DNA of 45,735 nt from assembly GCA_900541245.1 (NCBI GenBank), contig UQIS01000015.1, positions 1 through 45,735 of the forward strand. Reading direction: 5' to 3'. Of the stretch, positions 34,156 to 43,163 are shown piece after piece. The stretch comes from an uncultured Collinsella sp. Lineage in GTDB: Bacteria > Actinomycetota > Coriobacteriia > Coriobacteriales > Coriobacteriaceae. Every line of letters begins with the position of its first letter. The stretch's first letter is position 1. The notes beneath the pieces were generated by a model. It saw only the letters and a program-made list of their open reading frames with translations, did not search any database and was not told the DNA's origin. Position numbers and translations under genes: made by a program.

Positions 34156-34208
34156 GGGACGGGGCAGAAATAATCACTCTGCGAGCGCTTATTTCTATCC
34201 ACCGTCCC
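34156..34208 (-). other. Two-part hairpin between thiN and tRNA-Ala
   Basis: GGGACGG pairs with CCGTCCC and AGAAATAA with TTATTTCT inside it, spanning 34156-34208. It follows the thiN stop by 25 bases on the minus strand. There is no T-run directly after, so it may be an inefficient terminator or a processing signal for a joint thiN-tRNA transcript. Confidence 0.5.
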
Positions 34209-34232
34209 GATAAAACCCTGATGCGATAGACC

Positions 34233-34874
34233 TTACTTGTAGAGATAAGCGATTGCGGTGCCGGTGTGGACTTGGATTGTGGCTGTTGACCTGACGACGT
34301 TGCTAATGCCCGTATCGGCCAACAGACCCAGGGGGCTGTGATCTAGCTCCCATTCTAGGCCGCGTTCGCTTACCTCGGTGTTGGGGGCAATAGCAACGAT
34401 GGAGAACGTCTTGCCTTCGGTGCCTTCGATGGTCCACGATTCGCCTGCGCGAAGGATGCGGGCGACAACCTTGTCCTCGGCAATCCAGACTGGGGCGTCA
34501 TCGTAGCCCGCGAGCAGCCCCAGAACGGATAGGGCCATATCGGGACGGCCGCCCGTGGCGCAAGTCGCAACCACTTCGGCACCCGGCCAGCGACGGCGGA
34601 CGGAATCGAGCGCCAGCGCCAGATCGGTATAGTCCTTGTACGGGTCGTGGCGCTCAACTTCAAAGTCGGTGGCGGCATCGACCAACGCTCGGCCCGCATC
34701 GCTTACCGTGTCGGCATCCCCCACATATACGTCGCAGCCCAGGCCAGCGCCCAGCAGTGCGTCGAGCCCGCGGTCCACGGCGACAACGTGGTCGCACTCC
34801 CCTGCTAGCCTACGCAACAGATCTGTGCTCGCCACCACGGGCGAGCCGCAGACAACTAATACCTTGCAAGCCAC
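34233..34874 (-). CDS. thiN: Thiamine pyrophosphokinase
   Basis: A 213-residue enzyme that turns thiamine and ATP into thiamine diphosphate. Seen motifs: KVLVVCGSPVVA, HVVAVDRGLDALLGAGLGCD, VYVGDADTVSDAGRALVD, RHDPYKDYTDLALALDSVRR (the conserved D-x-T-D type site) and CATGGRPDMALSVLGLLAGY. The C-terminal beta domain is variable, as in the family. GTG 34874 is used, with GAGGG upstream. It lies 9 bases after the HAD phosphatase gene, so the two are probably co-transcribed. Confidence 0.85.
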   Translation of the reverse strand: MACKVLVVCGSPVVASTDLLRRLAGECDHVVAVDRGLDALLGAGLGCDVYVGDADTVSDAGRALVDAATDFEVERHDPYKDYTDLALALDSVRRRWPGAEVVATCATGGRPDMALSVLGLLAGYDDAPVWIAEDKVVARILRAGESWTIEGTEGKTFSIVAIAPNTEVSERGLEWELDHSPLGLLADTGISNVVRSTATIQVHTGTAIAYLYK

Positions 34875-34883
34875 AGCCCTCGC

Positions 34884-35573
34884 CTATCCCTCAAACGAAA
34901 GCACGCGGGCCAGGTCAAGCTCCTCGTAGCTGTCGATAAAGATATCGCAGTTGGCGCGCACATCGTCGCGCTTCATGCGGCCATGCGGGTCATAAATACC
35001 TACACGCTTAAAGCCGGCGGAGCCAGAGCTCTTTAGGCCAAAGACGGCGTCCTCAAACACCCAAGCGCGCTCAAACTTGTGCCCATGGCGCTCCTCCAGG
35101 CGGCGCAGCGCCAGCTCGTACACATCGGGGAACTGTTTGGAGCGTCCTGCCTCACCCGTCGTGGTAACAAATTCCATGTAAGCATCGAGACCGGCACCAG
35201 CGAGCGCGGACTGCACCAGCTCGGCCGGCGTGGACGTGGCAACGCACATGGCAATACCGGCCTCCTGCGCCTGCTTCAAAAATGCCAGGAGCCCGTCGCG
35301 CGGCGGCACCTTGGAGTACCCATCGATCAGGATATCGCTCAGTTCGCGATACAACTCTTCGCCATTCGTGCCAATGCCCCACGTGTCGTGGTAGGCCTGG
35401 CACTCGTCCTCCAGCGACAGGTGCTCAAATTGGGCAAAGTCATCCACGGTCACGTCAATCCCGTGACGGTGCAATAACTCGGGCTGGGCATAGGCCCAAA
35501 CGGGGGTGCTATTAACCAGTGTGCCGTCGCAATCGAAAATAAAAGCAACCTTGGGAGCGGCGGTATGGGACAT
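34884..35573 (-). CDS. HAD-superfamily phosphatase
   Basis: A 229-residue HAD subfamily IA hydrolase. Motif I is FIFDCDGTLVNS with the nucleophile and acid Asp, motif II is CVATSTPAELV, the Lys motif is SKQFPDVYELAL, and motif III/IV is VFEDAVFGLKSSGSAGFKRV. A helical cap lies between I and II. This is the beta-phosphoglucomutase/phosphoglycolate phosphatase-like group, with substrate not predictable. ATG 35573 follows AAAGG. Its position next to glycogen genes, divergently read, hints at sugar-phosphate clearance, but that is inference. Confidence 0.85.
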   Translation of the reverse strand: MSHTAAPKVAFIFDCDGTLVNSTPVWAYAQPELLHRHGIDVTVDDFAQFEHLSLEDECQAYHDTWGIGTNGEELYRELSDILIDGYSKVPPRDGLLAFLKQAQEAGIAMCVATSTPAELVQSALAGAGLDAYMEFVTTTGEAGRSKQFPDVYELALRRLEERHGHKFERAWVFEDAVFGLKSSGSAGFKRVGIYDPHGRMKRDDVRANCDIFIDSYEELDLARVLSFEG

Positions 35574-35596
35574 AAACGAACCTTTCGATGTCAAAT

Positions 35597-35625
35597 GGTA
35601 AACAACCTGCTAAAAACGTTTTACC
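35597..35625. promoter_or_regulatory. Operator-like repeat 1 between HAD gene and glgB
   Basis: GGTAAAC (35597-35603) and GTTTTACC (35618-35625) are imperfect inverted half-sites. The second sits next to AACG, giving AACGTTTTACC as in LacI/MalR-type operators. Confidence 0.45.
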
Positions 35626-35658
35626 AAACGTAAGCCTAACAATTTTGAAACCCTAATT

Positions 35659-35682
35659 GGTAAAACTGTCAAGAGTTTTACC
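35659..35682. promoter_or_regulatory. Operator-like repeat 2 between HAD gene and glgB
   Basis: GGTAAAACT (35659-35667), spacer GTCAAG, then the exact complement AGTTTTACC (35674-35682). It shares its half-site with repeat 1 about 50 bases away. Two equal sites in a divergent promoter region suggest a repressor or activator controlling glgB and perhaps the HAD gene. Confidence 0.55.
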
Positions 35683-35919
35683 ACGGCAATTCTGCCAGTG
35701 GTATAAACATGTCGCTTACCGATTAAACGCCCCCGCAAATCCGCTTTCGTCCATAAAACTAACGCACAGGTGTTATCGTAGTTTCTGCCGAAAGTTCCAC
35801 CGAGCACGCGAGGTGGAACGAATCACAGAAACTTCGCCGTCCCTTCGATTCGTGCAGCCTTGGACCTTTCGCATCTAGTCACCAAGGCAACACGCTGCCG
35901 CGTCATGATGGGATCAAAC

Positions 35920-38163
35920 GTGAGCGATACAAAGCTAAAGCCAACGGCTAAAAAGCCCGCAACCCGCAAACCGGCTCCGCACGCACCGGAGCTCTCCAAG
36001 GACGATGTCTACCTGTTTGGCATTGGAATGTGGGAGCGCAGCTGGGAAAAGATGGGCGCGCATCCCGACACGCAGAACCGTACGCGCGGCTGGCGTTTTT
36101 GCGTTTGGGCTCCCGACGTAAAGAGCGTCCATGTCATTGGTGAATTTAACGACTGGGATGAGCAAGCCAACTCACTGGTGCCCGTGCATACGAGCGCTAT
36201 TTGGGAAGGCTTTATTCCTGGCGCCGAGCAGGGTCAGCTCTATAAATACCTTATCGAGACCAACGAGGGCGAAAAGCTCTACAAGGCCGATCCGTATGCC
36301 TTTAAGGCCGAGTGCCCTCCGGGTACCGCGAGCGTACTGTGGACCCTCGATGGGTACCAGTGGAACGACGCCGCATGGCTCAAGCGCCGCGCCGGCCATA
36401 ACCACATGTCGCAGCCCCTTAACATCTACGAGGTGCATATTGGATCGTGGAAGCGCCACGGCGACGCACCGCAGGGCGAACCCGACGAGTACGGCAATTA
36501 CCCCGGCCCCATGGATCCCTTCCCCGCGCAGCGCGGCGAGTTCTACACCTATGACGACCTGTCGGTGGAGCTCGTGGACTACGTGCGCGACATGGGCTAC
36601 ACGCATATCGAGGTCATGCCGCTTATGGAGCATCCCTTCGATGGCTCCTGGGGCTACCAGACGACCGGCTACTACGCCGCCACGTCGCGCTACGGCAACC
36701 CGCAGCAGCTCATGCACTTTATCGATGCATGCCACGAGGCGGGCATCGGCGTGATCATGGACTGGGTGCCCGGTGGTTTTTGCGCCGACTCCCACGGCCT
36801 TGCCACCTTTAACGGCCACATGCTGTTTGAGCACGAGATTCACCCCAACTGGGGCACGCACAAGTTCGACTTCGCCCGTGGCGAGGTCCGGTCCTTCTTG
36901 GTCTCCAACGTGCTGTATTGGCTCGAGAACTTCCATGTAGACGGCATTCGCATGGACGGCGTGTCTAGCATGCTGTACCTCAACTTTGGGATTGACGATC
37001 CCGGCCAAAAGAAGTTCAACAAGTACGGTACCGAGGAGGACCTGGACGCTAGCGCATTTATCCGTCAGGTCAACTGCGCCGTTGAGGCACACTACCCCGA
37101 CGTGATGATGATGGCCGAGGAGTCCACCGCGTGGCCGCTCGTGACCTATCCGCCGCAGGACGGCGGCCTGGGCTTCCACTACAAGTGGGACATGGGCTGG
37201 ATGAACGACACCCTGCACTACATGCAGACCGATTTTCCGTGGCGTCCCGGCAACCACGGCCTGCTCACGTTCTCCATTATGTACGCCTTTACCGAGAACT
37301 TCATCTGCCCGCTCAGCCACGACGAGGTCGTACACGGCAAGTGTTCGCTCATCGGCCGAATGCCGGGCGACTGGTGGCGCCAGTTTGCCGGCCTGCGCAC
37401 GCTGGCCTTCTACCAGATGACGCATCCCGGTGCCAAGCTCAACTTTATGGGCAACGAGATCGGCCAGTTTATTGAGTGGCGCTACTACGAGTCCATCCAG
37501 TGGTTCCTGACCGAGGAGTACGAGACCCACCGTCATCATCAGGCGTTTATCAAAGCGCTCAACCACCTGTACACCGCCGAGCCCGCCCTGTACGAGCGCG
37601 GCTACACCGACGACGGCTTTACCTGGATCGACGCGGACAACTCCAAGCAGTCCATCGTGAGCTTTGTGCGTCAGGGCGAGGACGTCGATGACGACCTGGT
37701 GATCCTGATTAACTTTGACCCGGCGAGCTACGAGAGCTTCCGCGTAGGCGTGCCGCGTGAGGGTGACTGGGAGGTCATCTTCGATTCCGACCGTCCCGAG
37801 TTTGGCGGCAGCGGATACGCCGGCGAGGAGCCCTATACCTGCTCGAGCGAGCCCTATCCCTGGAACGGGCAGATGGACTCCATCGAGATTAAGGTACCCG
37901 GCCTGGCTGGCGTGGTGCTTAAGCGCCGTGGTCCCAGCAGCTATAAGCCGCCGGTGGTCGAGGCCCCCAAGAAGGCGACGCGTAAGCGCACGTCCTCGGT
38001 AAAGCCCAAGCCCGCGGCCGCCAAGAAGGCTCCGGCCAAGGCGAAGGCCGCCAAGCCCGCTTCCAAGTCCGCCGCCAAAACCACGGCCAAAAAGGCAGCC
38101 ACCAAAAAGGCCGCTCCCAAGGCTAAGGCAGGTGCTGTTAAGGCTCCTGCCAAGAAAGCGTAA
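35920..38163 (+). CDS. glgB: 1,4-alpha-glucan branching enzyme with Lys/Ala/Pro tail
   Basis: A 747-residue GH13 enzyme that makes alpha-1,6 branches in glycogen. A short Lys/Pro-rich head is followed by the CBM48 domain (TRGWRFCVWAPDVKSVHVIG, EFNDWDE). The catalytic barrel has EVMPLMEHPFDGSWGYQTTG, FHVDGIRMDGVSSMLY (nucleophile Asp), MMAEESTAWP (acid Glu) and PLSHDEVVHGK (third Asp). After the C-terminal beta domain, about 79 residues of repeated Lys, Ala, Pro and Thr follow, resembling histone H1 tails. GTG 35920 has GGGA at six bases; ATG 35905 is in frame but lacks a site. First glycogen gene, downstream of the operator-like repeats. Confidence 0.93.
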   Translation: MSDTKLKPTAKKPATRKPAPHAPELSKDDVYLFGIGMWERSWEKMGAHPDTQNRTRGWRFCVWAPDVKSVHVIGEFNDWDEQANSLVPVHTSAIWEGFIPGAEQGQLYKYLIETNEGEKLYKADPYAFKAECPPGTASVLWTLDGYQWNDAAWLKRRAGHNHMSQPLNIYEVHIGSWKRHGDAPQGEPDEYGNYPGPMDPFPAQRGEFYTYDDLSVELVDYVRDMGYTHIEVMPLMEHPFDGSWGYQTTGYYAATSRYGNPQQLMHFIDACHEAGIGVIMDWVPGGFCADSHGLATFNGHMLFEHEIHPNWGTHKFDFARGEVRSFLVSNVLYWLENFHVDGIRMDGVSSMLYLNFGIDDPGQKKFNKYGTEEDLDASAFIRQVNCAVEAHYPDVMMMAEESTAWPLVTYPPQDGGLGFHYKWDMGWMNDTLHYMQTDFPWRPGNHGLLTFSIMYAFTENFICPLSHDEVVHGKCSLIGRMPGDWWRQFAGLRTLAFYQMTHPGAKLNFMGNEIGQFIEWRYYESIQWFLTEEYETHRHHQAFIKALNHLYTAEPALYERGYTDDGFTWIDADNSKQSIVSFVRQGEDVDDDLVILINFDPASYESFRVGVPREGDWEVIFDSDRPEFGGSGYAGEEPYTCSSEPYPWNGQMDSIEIKVPGLAGVVLKRRGPSSYKPPVVEAPKKATRKRTSSVKPKPAAAKKAPAKAKAAKPASKSAAKTTAKKAATKKAAPKAKAGAVKAPAKKA

Positions 38164-38257
38164 CAAAGGCGTTACCACTGTAATTACCCGCCCCGCAGGG
38201 GCGTAGGATACATGTCATAACCGTTCCGGGAGAAACATCCCCGGGGGAAAGGAACGT

Positions 38258-40684
38258 ATGAATAAGATCTTCGACAACAAGCAGGAGTTTACCGAGCTCT
38301 ATCGCGATGCCGTCATGAGCATCAGCGGCAAGAGCGTCGAGGCCGCCAGCGACCTCGACCGCTTTAACGCCCTGGCCAAGCTCGTGGCCGAGAAGGCACG
38401 CACCGTTGCCACCAAGAGCGACGCCCGCGCCACCGCCGAGGGCAAGAAGCGCGTGTACTACTTCTCGATCGAGTTTTTGATCGGCCGCCTGCTCGACAAC
38501 TACCTGCTCAACTTTGGCGTGCGCGACATGGTCGCCGAGGCGCTCGACGACATGGGCTTCGACCTTTCCATCATCGAGAACCAGGAGCCCGATCCGGCTC
38601 TGGGCAACGGTGGCCTGGGCCGTCTGGCAGCGTGCTTCCTGGATTCCATGGCAGCCGAGGGCATCGCCGGTTACGGCAACGGCATGCGCTACCGCTACGG
38701 CCTGTTTAAGCAGGAGATCGTCAACGGCAGCCAGGTCGAGGCCACCGACGAGTGGCTCACCCACGGCTATCCCTGGGAGGTCCGTCGTCAAGACAAGGCC
38801 GTGACCATTAAGTTTGGTGGCCACGTCGAGGGCTTTGAGGAGAACGGCCGCACGTTCTACCGCACGGTGGACACGCAGGACATCCTGGCCGTCCCCTATG
38901 ACATCCCCGTGGTGGGCTATGCCGGCGAGACCGTCAACAAGCTGCGCGTATGGGCCGCCGAGCCGGTCGAGGAGCACTTTGACCTGGAGGCCTTCAACCG
39001 CGGCGACTACGCCCTGGCCGATGCCGAGCGCGCCGAGGCCGAGGCCATCAGCGCCATCCTCTACCCCAACGACGCCGGCGAGCACGGCCGTCTGCTGCGC
39101 CTGAAGCAGGAGTACCTGTTTGTTTCGGCCGGCATCTACAGCCTGCTCGACACCTTTGAGAAGGAGCACGGCGAGAACTGGAAGCTGCTGCCGCAGTTTG
39201 TGGCCATCCACACCAACGATACGCACCCCGCCATGTGCGGTCCTGAGCTCATGCGCATCCTCATCGACGAGAAGAAGCTCGAGTGGGATGACGCCTGGAA
39301 CATCGTGACGCAGGTCGTGAGCTACACCAACCACACCATCCTGCCCGAGGCTCTGGAGAAGTGGCCCATCGGCACGTTCTCCAAGCTCCTCCCCCGCGTG
39401 TACCAGATCATCGACGAGATCAGCCGTCGTTGGCACGAGTCGTTCGACACCACGCAGGAGGGCTGGCAGGAGCGTCTGCGCCAGACCGCCATTCTGTGGG
39501 ACGGCGAGATTCGCATGGCCAACCTGTCTGTGATCTGCAGCCACAGCGTCAACGGCGTCGCCAAGATCCACTCCGACATCATCAAGAACATCGTGCTCAA
39601 GGACTTCTATGCCCTGACGCCCGAGAAGTTCAACAACAAGACCAACGGCATCTCGCATCGTCGCTTCTTTGCCGAGGCCAACCCCACCTATGCCAAGCTC
39701 GTCACCGATGCCATTGGCGACGGCTGGCTCAAGGACGCCTTTGAGCTGGAGAAGCTCAAGGAGTTCCAGAACGACACCGAGTTCCTGAAGGCCGTGGGTG
39801 CCTCCAAGCGCGCCAACAAGGAGCGCCTAGCCGCCTACGTTAAGGCCGAGACCGGTCTGGTCATTGACCCCAACACCGTCTTCGATGTTCAGGTTAAGCG
39901 CTTCCATGCCTACAAGCGCCAGCTCATGAACATCATGAAGGTGATGGACATCTACAACCGTCGCATCGCCGATCCCAATTTCCACGTGACGCCGACGACC
40001 TTCATCTTTAGCGGCAAGGCGGCCTCGAGCTACACCTTTGCCAAGGAGACCATCCGCCTCATTAACTCCGTGGCCGACGTCATCAACAACGATGCCCGCG
40101 TCAACGAGGTCATGAAGGTCTGCTTTATCCCCAACTTCCGCGTGAGCAACGCCCAGCTCATCTACCCCGCCGCCGAGATCTCGGAGCAGATCTCCACAGC
40201 CGGCAAGGAGGCCTCGGGCACGTCCAACATGAAGCTCATGATGAACGGCGCCATTACGCTGGGCACCCTCGACGGCGCCAACATCGAGATCGCCGACCTC
40301 GCCGGCCGCGAGAACGAGGCCATCTTTGGCCTGACCGCTCCCGAGGTCGAACAGCTCTGGGCATCCAACAGCTACTTTGCGTGGGATACCCTCAACAACG
40401 ATCGCGAGCGTCTGGGCCGCGTGATGGACGAGCTCAAGGACAACACCTTTGCGGGTCTTTCGGGCAACTTCGAGAGTATCTACAACGAGCTCATGAACAA
40501 CAACGACCCCGACCTGGTCATGGCAGACTTCCGCAGCTACGTGGATGCATGGGAGAAGCTCACCGGCAGCTACGGCGACCAGGAGACCTGGAACCGCAAG
40601 GCGCTGCTCAACACCGCCTCCTCCGGCTGGTTCTCGAGCGACCGCACCATTCGCGAGTACCGCGACGAGATCTGGCACGCGTAA
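38258..40684 (+). CDS. glgP: Glycogen/maltodextrin phosphorylase
   Basis: An 808-residue GT35 enzyme that releases glucose-1-phosphate from glycogen. RVYYFSIEFLIGRLLDNYLL, DPALGNGGLGRLAACFLDSM, IHTNDTHPAMCGPELMRILI, TNHTILPEALEKWPI, FDVQVKRFHAYKRQLMNIMK, and KEASGTSNMKLMMNGAITLG then TLDGANIEI with the PLP-binding Lys (SNMK) are all seen. Length is normal. GGGGGAAAGGAA precedes ATG 38258. It lies 94 bases after glgB, with a small GC hairpin (CCGCCCC/GGGGCG) between. No tail is present, unlike glgB and glgA. Confidence 0.95.
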   Translation: MNKIFDNKQEFTELYRDAVMSISGKSVEAASDLDRFNALAKLVAEKARTVATKSDARATAEGKKRVYYFSIEFLIGRLLDNYLLNFGVRDMVAEALDDMGFDLSIIENQEPDPALGNGGLGRLAACFLDSMAAEGIAGYGNGMRYRYGLFKQEIVNGSQVEATDEWLTHGYPWEVRRQDKAVTIKFGGHVEGFEENGRTFYRTVDTQDILAVPYDIPVVGYAGETVNKLRVWAAEPVEEHFDLEAFNRGDYALADAERAEAEAISAILYPNDAGEHGRLLRLKQEYLFVSAGIYSLLDTFEKEHGENWKLLPQFVAIHTNDTHPAMCGPELMRILIDEKKLEWDDAWNIVTQVVSYTNHTILPEALEKWPIGTFSKLLPRVYQIIDEISRRWHESFDTTQEGWQERLRQTAILWDGEIRMANLSVICSHSVNGVAKIHSDIIKNIVLKDFYALTPEKFNNKTNGISHRRFFAEANPTYAKLVTDAIGDGWLKDAFELEKLKEFQNDTEFLKAVGASKRANKERLAAYVKAETGLVIDPNTVFDVQVKRFHAYKRQLMNIMKVMDIYNRRIADPNFHVTPTTFIFSGKAASSYTFAKETIRLINSVADVINNDARVNEVMKVCFIPNFRVSNAQLIYPAAEISEQISTAGKEASGTSNMKLMMNGAITLGTLDGANIEIADLAGRENEAIFGLTAPEVEQLWASNSYFAWDTLNNDRERLGRVMDELKDNTFAGLSGNFESIYNELMNNNDPDLVMADFRSYVDAWEKLTGSYGDQETWNRKALLNTASSGWFSSDRTIREYRDEIWHA

Positions 40685-40721
40685 AGGCGCGCAAGCTCCC
40701 TTATGCCAGCACGGCATTACT

Positions 40722-40752
40722 CGACGGGCGCGACCGAGCGCCGCGCCCGTCG
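40722..40752 (+). other. Hairpin between glgP and glgC
   Basis: CGACGGGCGCG (40722-40732) and CGCGCCCGTCG (40742-40752) form a perfect 11-bp stem. No T-run follows (CTAATGGG), so it may weaken read-through or protect the mRNA 3' end of glgP rather than stop all transcription. Confidence 0.5.
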
Positions 40753-40792
40753 CTAATGGGTTTAAGAACATCGATGACAGAAGGAGAAATCG

Positions 40793-41941
40793 ATGAGTAA
40801 GAAAGAATGCATCGCGATGCTCCTCGCAGGAGGACAGGGCAGCCGATTGGGGGCACTCACCCAAAAGATCGCTAAGCCGGCGGTTAGCTTTGGTGGCAAG
40901 TTCCGCATTATCGACTTTTCGCTGTCCAACTGCTCCAACTCGGGCATCGACACGGTGGGCGTTCTGACGCAGTACCGTCCCTACCTGCTGCATGCCTATG
41001 TGGGCTCAGGCGAGGCTTGGGATCTGGACAGCCGTGACGGCGGCGTATCGATCCTGCCGCCGTACGAGACGCAGACCGGCGGCGCCTGGTATGCGGGCAC
41101 GGCCGACGCCATTACGCAGAACCTCGACTACATCAAGGCCAACGACCCCAAGTACGTCCTGATTCTTTCGGGCGACCATCTGTATCGCATGGACTACCGC
41201 AAGATGCTCAAGACGCACATTGAGAACAACGCCGACCTCACGGTGAGCGTTATGCCCGTGCCGTGGGAGGAGGCCAGCCGCTTTGGCATCCTGACCACCG
41301 ACCCCGAGGACGGCCGCATCACCAAGTTTACCGAGAAGCCCGAGAAGCCCGATTCGAACCTCGCGTCCATGGGCATCTACATCTTCTCGGCCGACGTGCT
41401 GATCGAGGCGCTCGAGGAGGACGCTCTGGACCAGCGCTCGAGCCACGACTTTGGCAAGGACATCATCCCCAAGCTGCTCGGCGAGAACAAGCGCCTGTAC
41501 AGCTACGAGTTCCACGGCTTTTGGAAGGACGTCGGCACCATCGCCAGCTTCCACGAGACCTCGATGGACCTGCTGGGAAACAACCCCGAGTTCGATCTGT
41601 TTGACAAGAACTTCCCCATCATGTCCAACATCACCACGCGTCCGCCGCACTACATTGGCCCGGACGGCCGCTTGGACGACTGCCTGGTCTCCAACGGCTG
41701 CAAGATCTACGGCACCGCTCGCCACTCGATCCTTTCGACCGATGTCATCATCGAGGAGCGCGCCGTGGTCGAGGACTCCGTGCTGCTGCCGGGTGCGCAC
41801 GTTAAGAGCGGCGCGCACATCTGCCGCGCAATTTTGGGCGAGAACTCCACGGTCGAAGAGGGCGTGAAGCTCGGCTCTGTCGATACCACCAAGGATACGG
41901 CCGTCGTTGGAAATGACGTCGTTATCGGGAAGGGGGAATGA
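40793..41941 (+). CDS. glgC: Glucose-1-phosphate adenylyltransferase, catalytic subunit
   Basis: A 382-residue enzyme that makes ADP-glucose, the donor for glycogen synthase. The nucleotidyl transferase core has CIAMLLAGGQGSRLGALTQK, IAKPAVSFGGKFRIIDFSLS, GTADAITQNLDYI and VLILSGDHLYRMDY. A C-terminal left-handed beta-helix follows (SNGCKIYGTARHSILSTDVI, LPGAHVKSGAHICRAILGEN). AAGGAGAA precedes ATG 40793. The next gene is its paralogue, starting four bases after this stop, so the two are co-translated and probably form a hetero-oligomer. Confidence 0.93.
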   Translation: MSKKECIAMLLAGGQGSRLGALTQKIAKPAVSFGGKFRIIDFSLSNCSNSGIDTVGVLTQYRPYLLHAYVGSGEAWDLDSRDGGVSILPPYETQTGGAWYAGTADAITQNLDYIKANDPKYVLILSGDHLYRMDYRKMLKTHIENNADLTVSVMPVPWEEASRFGILTTDPEDGRITKFTEKPEKPDSNLASMGIYIFSADVLIEALEEDALDQRSSHDFGKDIIPKLLGENKRLYSYEFHGFWKDVGTIASFHETSMDLLGNNPEFDLFDKNFPIMSNITTRPPHYIGPDGRLDDCLVSNGCKIYGTARHSILSTDVIIEERAVVEDSVLLPGAHVKSGAHICRAILGENSTVEEGVKLGSVDTTKDTAVVGNDVVIGKGE

Positions 41942-41945
41942 TCCG

Positions 41946-43073
41946 ATGATCAATCGCAAGGCCATCGGTTATATCACCGCTAACTACTCTTCGACTTACG
42001 GCAGCGTGCTGCTCAAGGACCGCCCCATCGCGTCCGTTCCGTTTTTGGGCCGCTACCGCCTGATCGACTTCCCGCTGTCCAACATGATGAATGCCGGCAT
42101 TAAGACCGTCGGCGTCGTCATGCCGGGCAACTACCGCTCGCTGATCGACCACGTGGGCTCGGGCAAGGACTGGGGCCTGGACCGCAAGAAGGGCGGCCTG
42201 TTCATGGTGCCCGGCAACGCATATGGCACCACCAAGGGCGGCATGCGCTTCCTGCTGCGCGACATCATCTCCAACAAGACGCTGTTCCAGCGCTCGGACA
42301 AGCCCTATGTCGTGATGATGGGCACCAACATCATCTTTAACATGGATCTCAACACCATCATTGACGCGCACGAGAACTCCGGCGCCCAGATGACCGTGGT
42401 GTACTGCAAGGCCACGCGCAACGTCGATGACGAGACCAAACTCGAAATTAACGAGAACGGCCGCCTGACGGGCGTGAGCGCTGGCGTCGTGTACGGCGAC
42501 AACGCCTCTATGGACTGCTGCATCGTCAACCGCGAGACGCTGCTCGAGATCATCGACCACTACCAGGCCGCCGACTATCTGGACCTGCTCGAGGCACTCC
42601 AGGGCGACTTTGGCAACATCGACGTGTGCAGCTACGAGTACAAGGGCGAGGTTGTGGGCGTGTTTAGCGAGAAGTCGCTGTATCGCCGCAGCATGGACCT
42701 GCTCGACCAGACCGTGGCCGACCATCTCTTTGACCCCGAGCGTCCGATCCTGACCAAGGCTCACGACGTGCCGCCTTCGCGCTATGCGACCGGCAGCCAC
42801 GCGTGCAACTCGATCATCTCGGCCGGCTGCATCATCAAGGGCACCGTGCGCAACTCGATCCTGTCGCGCGGCGTCGTGGTCGAGGAAGGCGCCTCGGTGA
42901 CCAACTCGATCATCAACCAGAGCTGCGTCATCAAGAGCGGCGCCCGCGTTGAGAATGCCATCCTGGACAAGAACAACGTGGTTCCCACCAACACCGAGCT
43001 TCGCGGCACGCCCGAGAACATCCTGGTACTGGGAAAGGCTCCGTTAACTTCTGATATCACCAACGCGAGCTAG
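41946..43073 (+). CDS. glgD: GlgD, paralogous regulatory subunit of ADP-glucose pyrophosphorylase
   Basis: A 375-residue GlgC paralogue. It starts MINRKAIGYITANYSSTYGS, where the catalytic G-G-x-G-T/S-R loop of GlgC is replaced, and keeps the later fold (FLGRYRLIDFPLSNMMNAGI, VMMGTNIIFNMDLNTIIDAH, beta-helix with IKGTVRNSILSRGVVVEEGA). GlgD proteins have little activity but raise GlgC activity in the heterotetramer. ATG 41946 follows GGGGGAA, which overlaps the glgC end. An in-frame start at 41907 would overlap glgC and is unlikely. Confidence 0.9.
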   Translation: MINRKAIGYITANYSSTYGSVLLKDRPIASVPFLGRYRLIDFPLSNMMNAGIKTVGVVMPGNYRSLIDHVGSGKDWGLDRKKGGLFMVPGNAYGTTKGGMRFLLRDIISNKTLFQRSDKPYVVMMGTNIIFNMDLNTIIDAHENSGAQMTVVYCKATRNVDDETKLEINENGRLTGVSAGVVYGDNASMDCCIVNRETLLEIIDHYQAADYLDLLEALQGDFGNIDVCSYEYKGEVVGVFSEKSLYRRSMDLLDQTVADHLFDPERPILTKAHDVPPSRYATGSHACNSIISAGCIIKGTVRNSILSRGVVVEEGASVTNSIINQSCVIKSGARVENAILDKNNVVPTNTELRGTPENILVLGKAPLTSDITNAS

Positions 43074-43104
43074 CTTTGGCACCGCAACATCGCTCGTAAC
43101 ATGT

Positions 43105-43140
43105 AGAATAGCCGCCCGGTTCGCACCTGGCGGCTATTCT
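43105..43140 (+). promoter_or_regulatory. Perfect 12-bp hairpin in the glgA leader
   Basis: AGAATAGCCGCC (43105-43116) and GGCGGCTATTCT (43129-43140). It ends 24 bases before the glgA start and just before its GGGAG site. No T-run. It may stop part of the glgD transcript or modulate glgA translation. Confidence 0.55.
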
Positions 43141-43163
43141 CCAATAACAACATGGGAGACAAT

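Noticed and set aside
36172..38178. A 668-codon minus-strand frame opposite glgB, and similar long ones opposite glgP, glgC, glgD and glgA
   Set aside because: Codon-bias shadows of GC-rich genes. They lack ribosome sites and domain motifs, while the plus-strand genes are complete enzymes.
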